Origin: an uncultured Oceanobacter sp.
GTDB taxonomy: Bacteria > Pseudomonadota > Gammaproteobacteria > Pseudomonadales > Oceanobacteraceae
Direction: 5' to 3'
NCBI GenBank assembly: GCA_913061185.1
Contig: CAJXTI010000024.1
Location: 1 to 49,934 of the forward strand
Length of the DNA stretch: 49,934 nucleotides
The translations under genes were made by a program, and so were the position numbers. Positions 43,057 to 49,934 of the stretch are shown here, in pieces (position 1 is the stretch's first letter; every line of letters starts with the position of its first letter). The notes under the pieces are model-generated. The model did no database searches. It had not been told where the DNA came from and saw only the letters and a list, made by a program, of their open reading frames with translations.

Positions 43057-43710
43057 TCACATCTCTGTGGCTGCGCTGTCGTTTGTGGGCGGTCGCGACT
43101 TTGCCTGGTTCAGCGATTGGCTTTGGGATACACCGGCAGTAATGGCAAAACGCATGGCTTCCTCAAAAGACCAGTCGACTTGGGTCAGCTGTGCTTTGGG
43201 CAGGAACAGGGTATAACCACCCACCATGTAGCTCATGGGCAGATAAACAGCCACGAGAGGCTGTTCAGGGCGGGTTTGTTGTACTACGGCGGGGACGTTC
43301 TGATTGGTGATAAAGCCGACCAATGTCCCTTGTCCGGGCATATCAACCAATACCACCGGTTGGGGTTGTTTTTTCTGGCCATCAAACATCACGGTAAAAT
43401 CCTTCACTGCACCGTACAGGGTTTTGACGACAGGGAAGCGTAGCAGGGTGTCTTCGAGGTAGGTGTGTAACCAGTTGATAGGGTTGAACTGGATCAGCAA
43501 TCCGACCACAAACAGACTGACCAGCATGACGATCAGACCGAAACCGGGGATGCCGGAACTGGCACTGTCGATCTCCAGACCGGTCCAGGACAGCAGTTCG
43601 AGACCGATATTGTCGAGCCATAGCAGTGTCGACCACAACAGCCAGGCAGTGATCACCAGCGGCAGGACGACGACAGATCCTTTTAACAGTACTCGGGCCA
43701 GATACGGCAT
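43057..43710 (-). CDS. DUF502 family membrane protein
   Basis: A 217-residue inner-membrane protein of the DUF502 family. It has two N-terminal helices (KGSVVVLPLVITAWLLWSTL and PGFGLIVMLVSLFVVGLL) and then a soluble beta-rich part with the diagnostic PVVKTLYGAVKDF and MPGQGTLVGFITNQ. VYLPMSYMVGGYTLFLPK also fits. The function is unknown; plant homologues are COV-like. It follows the sodium-channel gene by 26 bp in the same direction. The C-terminal tail is polar and Gln/Ser-rich. Confidence 0.88.
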   Translation of the reverse strand: MPYLARVLLKGSVVVLPLVITAWLLWSTLLWLDNIGLELLSWTGLEIDSASSGIPGFGLIVMLVSLFVVGLLIQFNPINWLHTYLEDTLLRFPVVKTLYGAVKDFTVMFDGQKKQPQPVVLVDMPGQGTLVGFITNQNVPAVVQQTRPEQPLVAVYLPMSYMVGGYTLFLPKAQLTQVDWSFEEAMRFAITAGVSQSQSLNQAKSRPPTNDSAATEM

Positions 43711-43736
43711 GGGGTTTCCTTGGTAGCGGAGCCGGA

Positions 43737-44546
43737 TCAGTTGTCCGGTTTCAGGTTGTTAAGCTCTTTTCGCAGTGATCGGATTTCCAGCATCAGGTCA
43801 TCCAGTGTGGCCTTGCCCTCTGCTTGATCCTGTGCTTCGCGTTCGCGTGCATGCTCATCCTCCAGCACATTGACCACGATACCAATGACCATGTTCAAAA
43901 AGGCGAAGGTGGTCAGAAAGATAAAGCTGAGGTAGTAGATCCAGGACAGTGGGTAAACCGCCATGGTTTCGTACATAACGTCGGTCCAGTCTTCGAAGGT
44001 CATGACGCGGAACAAGGTCAGCATACCAATCGAAATATCACCCCACAGATCCGGGTTAATATGGGCAAAAAAGGTAGCTCCCACTGCTGCGTAGATGTAG
44101 AAAATAATAAACATCAGCAATACCACGTAGCCCAATTGCGGCATGGCCCGTAGCAGGGAATTCAGCAGCATGCGCAGTTCCGGAATGATCGATACCATCC
44201 GCAGTACCCGGAATATTCTTACCAGTCGTCCGACCAGAGCCAACTCACTGTTTTCGATTGGAATCAGGCTGACCACGACCACCAGGGTGTCGAATATATT
44301 CCAGCCGCTATAGAAAAAACGTCGTTTGTCCGGGGCGGCAAAAAAGCGAACGGTGATCTCAAACAGGAAAAGCAGGGTGATGCCGATGTCGAGCCACTGA
44401 ATGAGCAAAATCAGCGTATCGGGGATTGGATAGGTGCGGGCACCAATCAGCAGGGCTGAGATGATGATGACGGAGACAACCAGCCATTCAAAGGTCTTGT
44501 TGTCACGCAGTTGTTGGGAAGCCAGTTGAAGTTTCTGAATATTCAT
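43737..44546 (-). CDS. Bacterial voltage-gated sodium channel-like ion transporter (BacNav)
   Basis: A 269-residue single-domain six-helix channel subunit. The S4 voltage sensor has Arg107, 110, 113 and 116 at every third position (GRLVRIFRVLRMV). The pore loop TLFRVMTFEDWTDVM has the selectivity filter TFEDW (183-187); NaChBac-type channels have TLESW, and the shared filter glutamate is kept. S6 (FLTTFAFLNMVIGIVVNVLE) leads into a charged C-terminal coiled coil (ARAREAQ-like, DLMLEIRSLRKELNN) that would hold the tetramer. Function: Na+-selective channel in the inner membrane, possibly linked to motility or pH responses. The ATG overlaps the preceding small gene by 4 bp. Confidence 0.88.
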   Translation of the reverse strand: MNIQKLQLASQQLRDNKTFEWLVVSVIIISALLIGARTYPIPDTLILLIQWLDIGITLLFLFEITVRFFAAPDKRRFFYSGWNIFDTLVVVVSLIPIENSELALVGRLVRIFRVLRMVSIIPELRMLLNSLLRAMPQLGYVVLLMFIIFYIYAAVGATFFAHINPDLWGDISIGMLTLFRVMTFEDWTDVMYETMAVYPLSWIYYLSFIFLTTFAFLNMVIGIVVNVLEDEHAREREAQDQAEGKATLDDLMLEIRSLRKELNNLKPDN

Positions 44547-44806
44547 GACGATGGGTAATCAGCCAATGTGGGCATAGGAATGGGTTTGTTGTATCGATTA
44601 ACCGTTTGGTACGCAGACGTGTCGGTGATCAGCTCTGCTGCGCGGTTATCTGTTCGCGACCGGGCTCTGGAGGCGCATTCCGACAAACGGTCAAGTCGGC
44701 TGGGTAAGCTGGATAGTAGCGTTTTTTCAGCCATCTCCCTATCGACTTTTTTATCCTGAGTGGGCTTGTTGGGCGCATAACGGATGGACTGTGTGGATAA
44801 ATTCAT
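44543..44806 (-). CDS. Small basic hypothetical protein coupled to the ion channel gene
   Basis: An 87-residue frame beginning MNLSTQSIRYAPNKPTQDKK and rich in Arg/Ser/Asp (SSLPSRLDRLSECASRARSR). Its stop overlaps the channel start by ATGA, the same coupling used in the nearby dcw operon, which is the main argument that it is real. It looks disordered and soluble. No family was recognised. ATG 44815 is an alternative start three residues upstream. No good Shine-Dalgarno site is seen, so it could also be an untranslated leader. Confidence 0.45.
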   Translation of the reverse strand: MNLSTQSIRYAPNKPTQDKKVDREMAEKTLLSSLPSRLDRLSECASRARSRTDNRAAELITDTSAYQTVNRYNKPIPMPTLADYPSS

Positions 44807-44815
44807 GTTGATCAA

Positions 44816-45234
44816 ACTATTGGTTGGTTAGTGGTCACTTCTCATGCGAAAACAATCTAGGTTGTGTCAATATGTTACAGAACCTTAGAAGTTACTTTAA
44901 GTAATGCTTCCACCGCTCGGTTCCTTTGAAATATTTTGATTATGACTTTTTTTCGTCCTGCCATAAAAGCCTCTAAGTGCTTGTGATTTAAAGCAAATTT
45001 CATCATTTCAAGCGATCCGTCAGCTTGCAATGGCACCGGCCTGTTTTTATAGTGTCCCAAAGTGTCGAATTGTGGCGAATTTGATCGCAAAAGTGGGAAA
45101 TAGTAGGAAATAAATTTTCCCGTAGAGCTATAGTCTGCTTGCCCTGAATTGACATTCCTGATCACGAAAGACATCGAGGCTCCTGTGCTGATCAACACCA
45201 CTGAAATCTGCCAACCGTGATGGATTAACCTGTC
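44816..45234 (+). promoter_or_regulatory. mraZ/dcw upstream regulatory region
   Basis: These 419 bases hold no gene on either strand; a long minus-strand frame at 44875-45714 is antisense to mraZ. TATAGT (45129-45134) is a candidate -10, and MraZ-box-like repeats lie just upstream (45072-45110). This arrangement fits the autoregulated Pmra promoter known from other bacteria. Confidence 0.55.
45072..45110 (+). promoter_or_regulatory. MraZ-box-like direct repeats
   Basis: GTGGGAAA (45093-45100) and GTAGGAAA (45103-45110) are direct repeats exactly 10 bp apart. A weaker copy, GTGGCGAA (45072-45079), lies 21 bp upstream. MraZ of E. coli binds TGGGN repeats spaced at 10 bp in its own promoter region, so this is a probable autorepression site. 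Confidence 0.6.
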
Positions 45235-45690
45235 ATGTTTCGCGGAATGCACCACATCAATCTGGATGCCAAAGGTCGTCTGGCGATACCTGCAAAAGTG
45301 CGGGAAACGCTGGAGGGTGCGAGTGTGTCTGCGTTGGTGGTGACTGTGGATAGCCAGGATCGTTGCCTGATGGTTTACCCGCTCGAAGAGTGGATCAAGA
45401 TTGAAGCCAAGCTGAATCAGCTGCCCACACTGAATCCTGCCAGCAAACAGCTGAAGCGCCTGCTGCAAGGCTATGCCACCGAGTGTGAAACCGATGGTAG
45501 TGGCCGGGTATTGATCAGTCCTGCCTGCCGCGAGTACGCCGGGCTGGTTAAAGAATGTGTGTTGATGGGTCAGGGCAACAAGCTGGAGCTCTGGGACAAG
45601 GCTCGTTGGGATGGTCAGCTGGATGACTACCTGGAACAACCCATGTCGCTGGAAAATCTTCCCGACGAACTCAAGAGTCTGTCTATATGA
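45235..45690 (+). CDS. mraZ: Transcriptional regulator MraZ
   Basis: MraZ is a DNA-binding protein of the AbrB-like fold that represses the dcw promoter. The 151-residue product has both duplicated motifs: [19 protein letters not shown] and [20 protein letters not shown]. It is the first gene of the division and cell-wall cluster. MraZ-box-like repeats and a -10 element lie upstream. The stop overlaps rsmH by ATGA. Length is normal. Confidence 0.97.
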   Translation: MFRGMHHINLDAKGRLAIPAKVRETLEGASVSALVVTVDSQDRCLMVYPLEEWIKIEAKLNQLPTLNPASKQLKRLLQGYATECETDGSGRVLISPACREYAGLVKECVLMGQGNKLELWDKARWDGQLDDYLEQPMSLENLPDELKSLSI

Positions 45691-46622
45691 ATCTGCAAGA
45701 GCTGGCCCACGCAACCGTGTTGCTGGAACCGACCGTTACCGGTTGCCTGAATGATCCGTCCGGGGTCTACATCGATGGCACGTTTGGTCGTGGCGGACAC
45801 AGTCGTTTGTTGTTGTCACAGCTGGCTGCTGATGGTCGTTTGTATGGTTTCGACAAGGATCCGCGCGCCATTGAAACCGGCGAGCAGCTGCATCAGGAAG
45901 ACGCGCGCTTCGAAGTGGTTCAAGCGTCTTTTGCTGATATGAAGCAGGAAATGGCCGCCCGTGGCATTGCACGTATCAACGGTATTTTGCTGGATCTGGG
46001 GGTGTCGTCGCCACAGCTGGATGATCCAGAGCGCGGTTTCAGCTTTATGCGTGATGGCCCGCTGGATATGCGTATGAACCCGGATGCGGGCTTGTCGGCC
46101 GCTGAGTGGGTGGCAACCACCGATGAAAATGACATTGTCCGGGTGCTGAAAGAATACGGTGAAGAGCGTTTTGCCAAACGTATGGCTCGCGCCATCGTGA
46201 CCACCCGTGCCACCACTCCGATCACCCGTACCTTGCAGCTGGCGGAGCTGATCAAGGAAGCCAATCCAGCTTGGGAGCGCCACAAGCATCCGGCGACCCG
46301 TGCTTTCCAGGCGATCCGGATTGCGGTGAATAATGAGCTGGGTGATCTGGAACGGGTGCTGAATGAGAGTGTGGATTTTCTGGTGCCGGGGGGGCGGCTG
46401 GCGGTGATCAGCTTTCACTCGCTGGAAGATCGTATGGTAAAGCGGTTTATTCGAGCTCAGGAGAAGGGGCGCGATTTGCCTCCCGGTCTCCCTGTGCTGG
46501 AAGCGGATTTAGGCAAAACCATGAAACGTATCGGCAAGGCCATCATGCCGGACGATGATGAAGTTCGCAGTAATGCCCGCGCTCGCAGCGCGGTGTTGCG
46601 TATCGCCGAGCGCTTGCCATGA
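45687..46622 (+). CDS. rsmH: 16S rRNA (cytosine(1402)-N(4))-methyltransferase
   Basis: RsmH (MraW) methylates N4 of C1402 in 16S rRNA using S-adenosylmethionine. The 311-residue protein has the SAM-binding [12 protein letters not shown] near the N-terminus, [20 protein letters not shown], and [21 protein letters not shown] segments near the end; the catalytic-domain box [12 protein letters not shown] is intact. It overlaps mraZ and ftsL by 4 bp at each side. Confidence 0.97.
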   Translation: MNLQELAHATVLLEPTVTGCLNDPSGVYIDGTFGRGGHSRLLLSQLAADGRLYGFDKDPRAIETGEQLHQEDARFEVVQASFADMKQEMAARGIARINGILLDLGVSSPQLDDPERGFSFMRDGPLDMRMNPDAGLSAAEWVATTDENDIVRVLKEYGEERFAKRMARAIVTTRATTPITRTLQLAELIKEANPAWERHKHPATRAFQAIRIAVNNELGDLERVLNESVDFLVPGGRLAVISFHSLEDRMVKRFIRAQEKGRDLPPGLPVLEADLGKTMKRIGKAIMPDDDEVRSNARARSAVLRIAERLP

Positions 46623-46873
46623 ATCTGGCTGTCGTGCTGGTTTGGCTGGTAGTGGTGGTGTCGGCTCTGGTGCAAATCGGAGTCAGTCACGGTCATCGTC
46701 AGCTGGTTCAGCAATGGCAGACGCTCGAAAAACACAGTGACGCTTTGCAGCAGGAACAGACACAACTGGTGCTGGAACTGGCGGCATTAACCAGCTACTC
46801 CCGGATCGATCAGCGTGCACGACGTGAACTTAATATGATTGAACCACAACAGGTCAGGATTCTTTCTCAATGA
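46619..46873 (+). CDS. ftsL: Cell division protein FtsL
   Basis: A small bitopic membrane protein of 84 residues, a member of the FtsQLB complex of the divisome. A single N-terminal helix ([20 protein letters not shown]) is followed by a periplasmic coiled coil with a heptad-like pattern ([19 protein letters not shown]) and [19 protein letters not shown]. It overlaps rsmH and ftsI by ATGA on both sides. The low sequence conservation of FtsL means the call rests mainly on length, topology and position. Confidence 0.92.
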   Translation: MNLAVVLVWLVVVVSALVQIGVSHGHRQLVQQWQTLEKHSDALQQEQTQLVLELAALTSYSRIDQRARRELNMIEPQQVRILSQ

Positions 46874-48591
46874 CAGCCTCACAGCATGATCATTCAGCTC
46901 AGGGCATTACCCGCTGGCGCTTTGTACTGGTGCTGATGGTGATGGTTGCGCTGTTGTTGCTGATTCTGGTGCGGCTGATCTCGTTACATACGGTGGATCA
47001 GCCTTTTCTGTTTGAAGAAGGTGAAAAACGCATTGTCCGCGCTCAGGTTCAACCGGCGCGGCGCGGCATGATCACTGACCGCTTCGGCAAGCCGCTGGCC
47101 GTCAGCACGGCAGTGACGGACATCAGTCTTAATCCTCAGGTGTTTGACCTTGACCAAGTGGCGTCATTGGCCAAGGTGTTGGGGATTTCTGCCAATCGGC
47201 TGACGCAGCAAATCACTGCTGCCCGCCAGCGTGGGCGCGGTTTCTTTTATGTCGATCGGCAGGTGCAACCGGCCCAGGCCGATCAGGTTGTGGCTTTGGG
47301 ACTGGAGGGTTTGCAGTTCGAAAGTCGTTTTCGACGTTATTATCCTGCCGCTGAGGTGACCGCTCATGTGGTCGGTATCGTGGATATTGATGGCAACGGC
47401 CAGGAGGGTCTGGAGCTGGCTTATAACGATTACCTGACGGGTACGGGTGGACGCCGTACTGTGATTCGTGATCGCTATGGCCGTGTGGTCAAGCAGTTAG
47501 CGGTGGAGTCCGTGGCTCAGCCGGGTCATGACTTGCGCCTGACCATTGACCTGCGTTTGCAATATCTGGCGTATCGCGAGCTGATGGCCGCTGTACGCCA
47601 GCATCATGCGGCTTCTGGCAGTGCGGTGTTGCTGGATGCTCATAATGGTGAAGTTCTGGCGATGGTGAACCAGCCTTCCTACAACCCCAATAATCGGGCC
47701 GGATTGAAACCAGCGTATATGCGTAATCGGGCGCTGGCCGATGTACTGGAGCCAGGGTCGACCATGAAGCCCTTTACCGTGGCAGCAGCGCTGGATTCCG
47801 GGCGCTATACCCCGAGCACGCTGGTCGATACCAGTCCGGGCTATTTGCGGGTTAAAAACAAAACTATCCGCGATCATCGCGATTATGGCGTTCTGGATGT
47901 GACCGGCGTGATTACCAAATCCAGTAACGTGGGTGTGACCCTGATCTCGGCGGATCTGGGTGCGGAAACCGTGTTCAAAATCATGAGTGCTGCCGGTCTT
48001 GGGCAGGCTACTGGCTTGGGCTTTCCCGGTGAGAGTGTCGGTATTTTACCTTACCCCGAACAGATGGATGACCTGCGTCTGGCGACGGTGTCGTACGGTT
48101 ACGGCATGGCGGTTTCGCCATTGCAGCTGGCGCAATCCTATACCAGTTTTACCCAGCATGGTTGCCGTTTGAACGCGACGTTGTTACTGGACAGTGAGTC
48201 ACGTCCAGACTGTCAGCGGGTGATGTCCGATAAGGTCGCCCGCCAGGTGTTGGATATTCTCGAAACCGTCACCTCCGACCTCGGTACTGGACGGCGTGCC
48301 CGCGTTGCCGGTTACCGGGTGGGCGGCAAAACAGGGACAGCGCACAAGGTCGGCGAAAACGGCTATGAAGATGCGACTTATAACGCAGTCTTTGCCGGTA
48401 TCGCACCGCTCACCGATCCTGATCTGGTGCTGGTGGTGGCGATTGATGAACCACAAGGGCGTGAGTATTACGGGGGCGAAGTCGCTGCGCCGGTGTTTTC
48501 GCGCATTATGGAGCAGGCACTGCGTTTACGTCAGATTGCACCGGACGATTCGACAGCGGCTTCCCTGATTGTTGCCGGAGGCCCGAAATGA
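46870..48591 (+). CDS. ftsI: Peptidoglycan D,D-transpeptidase FtsI (PBP3)
   Basis: Septal transpeptidase that crosslinks peptidoglycan during division. The 573-residue protein has an N-terminal membrane anchor (FVLVLMVMVALLLLILVRLI) and a PBP dimer domain (QPARRGMITDRFGKPLAVST). The transpeptidase domain has Ser297-x-x-Lys300 (PGSTMKPF), SxN at 351-353 (KSSNVG) and KTGTA at 487-491. It overlaps ftsL and murE by ATGA on both sides. Confidence 0.97.
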   Translation: MTASQHDHSAQGITRWRFVLVLMVMVALLLLILVRLISLHTVDQPFLFEEGEKRIVRAQVQPARRGMITDRFGKPLAVSTAVTDISLNPQVFDLDQVASLAKVLGISANRLTQQITAARQRGRGFFYVDRQVQPAQADQVVALGLEGLQFESRFRRYYPAAEVTAHVVGIVDIDGNGQEGLELAYNDYLTGTGGRRTVIRDRYGRVVKQLAVESVAQPGHDLRLTIDLRLQYLAYRELMAAVRQHHAASGSAVLLDAHNGEVLAMVNQPSYNPNNRAGLKPAYMRNRALADVLEPGSTMKPFTVAAALDSGRYTPSTLVDTSPGYLRVKNKTIRDHRDYGVLDVTGVITKSSNVGVTLISADLGAETVFKIMSAAGLGQATGLGFPGESVGILPYPEQMDDLRLATVSYGYGMAVSPLQLAQSYTSFTQHGCRLNATLLLDSESRPDCQRVMSDKVARQVLDILETVTSDLGTGRRARVAGYRVGGKTGTAHKVGENGYEDATYNAVFAGIAPLTDPDLVLVVAIDEPQGREYYGGEVAAPVFSRIMEQALRLRQIAPDDSTAASLIVAGGPK

Positions 48592-49886
48592 AGCTTTCCC
48601 AATTGCTGCAGGATGATCTGTTTGTTCCACCGGAGTGGGATCGTGAATTTGCCGAAGTGGTAACGGACAGCCGGGATGTGCAACCAGGAGACCTGTTTGT
48701 CGCTCGAGGCGGTGCTGCCAGTCACGGTGCAGAATATATCAATGCTGCCATCCAGAAAGGTGCAGTGGCTGTTTTGCAGGAAGCGGATAGCGGATTTCGC
48801 TGTGAATTCGGTCAGACCGCAGTGCCGGTTTTTTCTGCTCCTGTGGTGTCTGCCCGCTTAGCAGCATGGCTTTATCGTCGTTATCAGCAGGTTTGTCATT
48901 TGCCTGTGTTCGCGGTGACGGGCACCAATGGCAAGAGTTCGTGCGTGTCGTATCTGGCACAGCTTTCCCAGGCACTGGGCAAGCCTTGTGGTGTGTTGGG
49001 GACGCTGGGTAATGGGCTTTGGCCTGAGTTGGCGTCAACTCGTAATACAACACCGGATTTGTCGGTGGTGTTGCGGACATTGGCTCAGGTGGCTGAACAG
49101 GGCGGCTGTCGTGCAGCGATGGAAGTGTCTTCTCACGGCTTGGATCAGGGGCGCGTGGCAGGGATGAGCTTTGAAGGCGCATTACTGACCAATCTGACCC
49201 AGGATCATCTCGATTATCACGGCGATATGGAAAGCTACTACCAGGCCAAGCGTCGACTGTTGCTGGATTACCATACCGGTTTTGTACTGATTAATCGTGA
49301 TTGTCCTTATGGCCAGCGGTTGCTGGCAGACACCGAAATACAGGGGCTGCGGTACAGTTATGGCCTGGTGACGGACGAAGTCATTACTGGCGATGCTGTG
49401 CAGGGTTATGCCGAGGGCAATGTTCAACATATCGGTTATCGCATACTGGCTCTGGACAGTACGGGTATCAGCGCGGAGTTGATTACCCCCTGGGGACAGT
49501 GCTGCTTGCAGTTACCGTTACTGGGAGCATTCAATCTGGCGAATGCCGTCGCGGCGATTGCTATGTTGGCTGCTGCTGGAGAGTCATTGGCGTTGCTGGT
49601 CGACGCCGCCGCACAGTTGCAGCCGGTTGCCGGGCGGATGGAAGTATATCGGCCATCCTGCGGCGATGGCCCGACGGTCATTGTGGATTTTGCCCATACA
49701 CCGGATGCGCTGGTGAGCGTGTTGTCATCCTTGTTGCCCTGGCAGCAGCCGTTGACGCTGGTGTTTGGTTGTGGCGGTGATCGAGATCGGAGCAAGCGCC
49801 CGCAGATGCTGGCGGCAGCGATGAAATATGCGGATTCAGTCTGGCTCACTGACGACAATCCACGTTCTGAAGACCCACAACAGATT
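48588..49886 (+). CDS. murE: UDP-MurNAc-tripeptide synthetase MurE (3' end missing)
   Basis: MurE adds meso-diaminopimelate to UDP-MurNAc-L-Ala-D-Glu in the cytoplasm. The ATP-binding loop VTGTNGKSS covers residues 111-117, and ACKRRLLLDY-like and MEVSSHGLDQGRV segments follow. DNPR (423-426) is the motif linked with meso-DAP specificity. Genomic sequence stops after about 433 of ~490 residues. The apparent C-terminal residues LSLIHI and the stop codon are encoded by sequencing adapter, not by the genome, so the protein must be called partial. Confidence 0.95.
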
Positions 49887-49934
49887 CTGTCTCTTATACA
49901 CATCTGACGCTGCCGACGAAGAGGATAGTGTAGA
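49887..49934. other. Untrimmed Nextera transposase adapter at the contig end
   Basis: CTGTCTCTTATACACATCT (49887-49905) is the Nextera mosaic-end sequence and GACGCTGCCGACGA (49906-49919) the i5-side extension. Next comes AGAGGATA (49920-49927), which is the reverse complement of the Nextera i5 index TATCCTCT (S503/N503). Then GTGTAGA begins the flow-cell primer part. This is library DNA assembled onto the genome. Confidence 0.98.

Noticed and set aside
44875..45714. 279-codon minus-strand frame covering mraZ and its promoter
   Set aside because: Antisense to mraZ with no protein-family features; its apparent start lies inside rsmH.
49858..49907. MurE C-terminus ending ...LSLIHI
   Set aside because: The last six residues and the stop are translated sequencing adapter, not genome.

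Overview
The window looks like one contig from a Gammaproteobacterium, probably a marine-type, Oceanospirillales-like heterotroph. The evidence is a dcw cluster in the order mraZ-rsmH-ftsL-ftsI-murE, a gcvTHP operon, an OMPLA-type outer-membrane phospholipase, FliR/FlhB behind a sigma-54 promoter, and vanillate demethylase genes. The genus cannot be fixed from sequence reading alone. Both ends are technical or structural edges. The left end lies inside an insertion sequence. The right end is untrimmed Nextera sequencing adapter (49887-49934), so only genomic sequence up to about 49886 should be interpreted. No rRNA, tRNA or CRISPR array was seen.

Region 1 (1-9.2 kb): an IS end has replaced the Rieske domain of vanA and vanB follows. 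Next come an orphan TRAP binding protein, a fused SpmA/SpmB-like membrane protein, a DUF2889 protein, a zinc-ribbon/coiled-coil protein, phospholipase A (pldA), a COG3199 NAD-kinase-like protein and a cytochrome b561. Region 2 (9.2-19.6 kb): a divergent pair of a RimK-like ATP-grasp protein and a GNAT-peptidase C39 fusion is the best candidate for a poorly described peptide-modifying system. It is followed by a FrnE-type DsbA protein, a ferric-reductase-like flavohaem protein, a stand-alone PilJ/NarX-like periplasmic sensor domain, a COG2509 flavoprotein and a Spy-like chaperone.

Region 3 (19.8-31.7 kb): a catabolic-looking block. It holds a PuuC-like aldehyde dehydrogenase, an FMO-like flavoprotein, a Rid protein without the usual arginine, a DUF1028 hydrolase, an ArgE-like deacylase, a GMC oxidoreductase, a NitT/TauT-type ABC importer, a LysR regulator and a gutted class III aminotransferase. 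Together they suggest uptake and oxidative breakdown of an unidentified amine or amide. Region 4 (31.7-33.9 kb) is an accessory scar: a 264-bp MITE-like element, bacteriohemerythrin, a tiny two-helix membrane protein, a small HTH regulator behind two 15-bp palindromes, and a secreted-protein gene broken by two frameshifts.

Region 5 (34-49.9 kb) is mostly core: gcvT-gcvH-gcvP (minus strand), fliR-flhB (plus), a transglutaminase-like protein, a double cNMP-binding protein with a degenerate rhodanese domain, DUF502, a bacterial voltage-gated sodium channel with a coupled small ORF, and the start of the division/peptidoglycan cluster. In that cluster every junction is a 4-bp ATGA overlap. Many starts were moved downstream of the longest reading frame on the basis of Shine-Dalgarno sites, signal peptides and family length.
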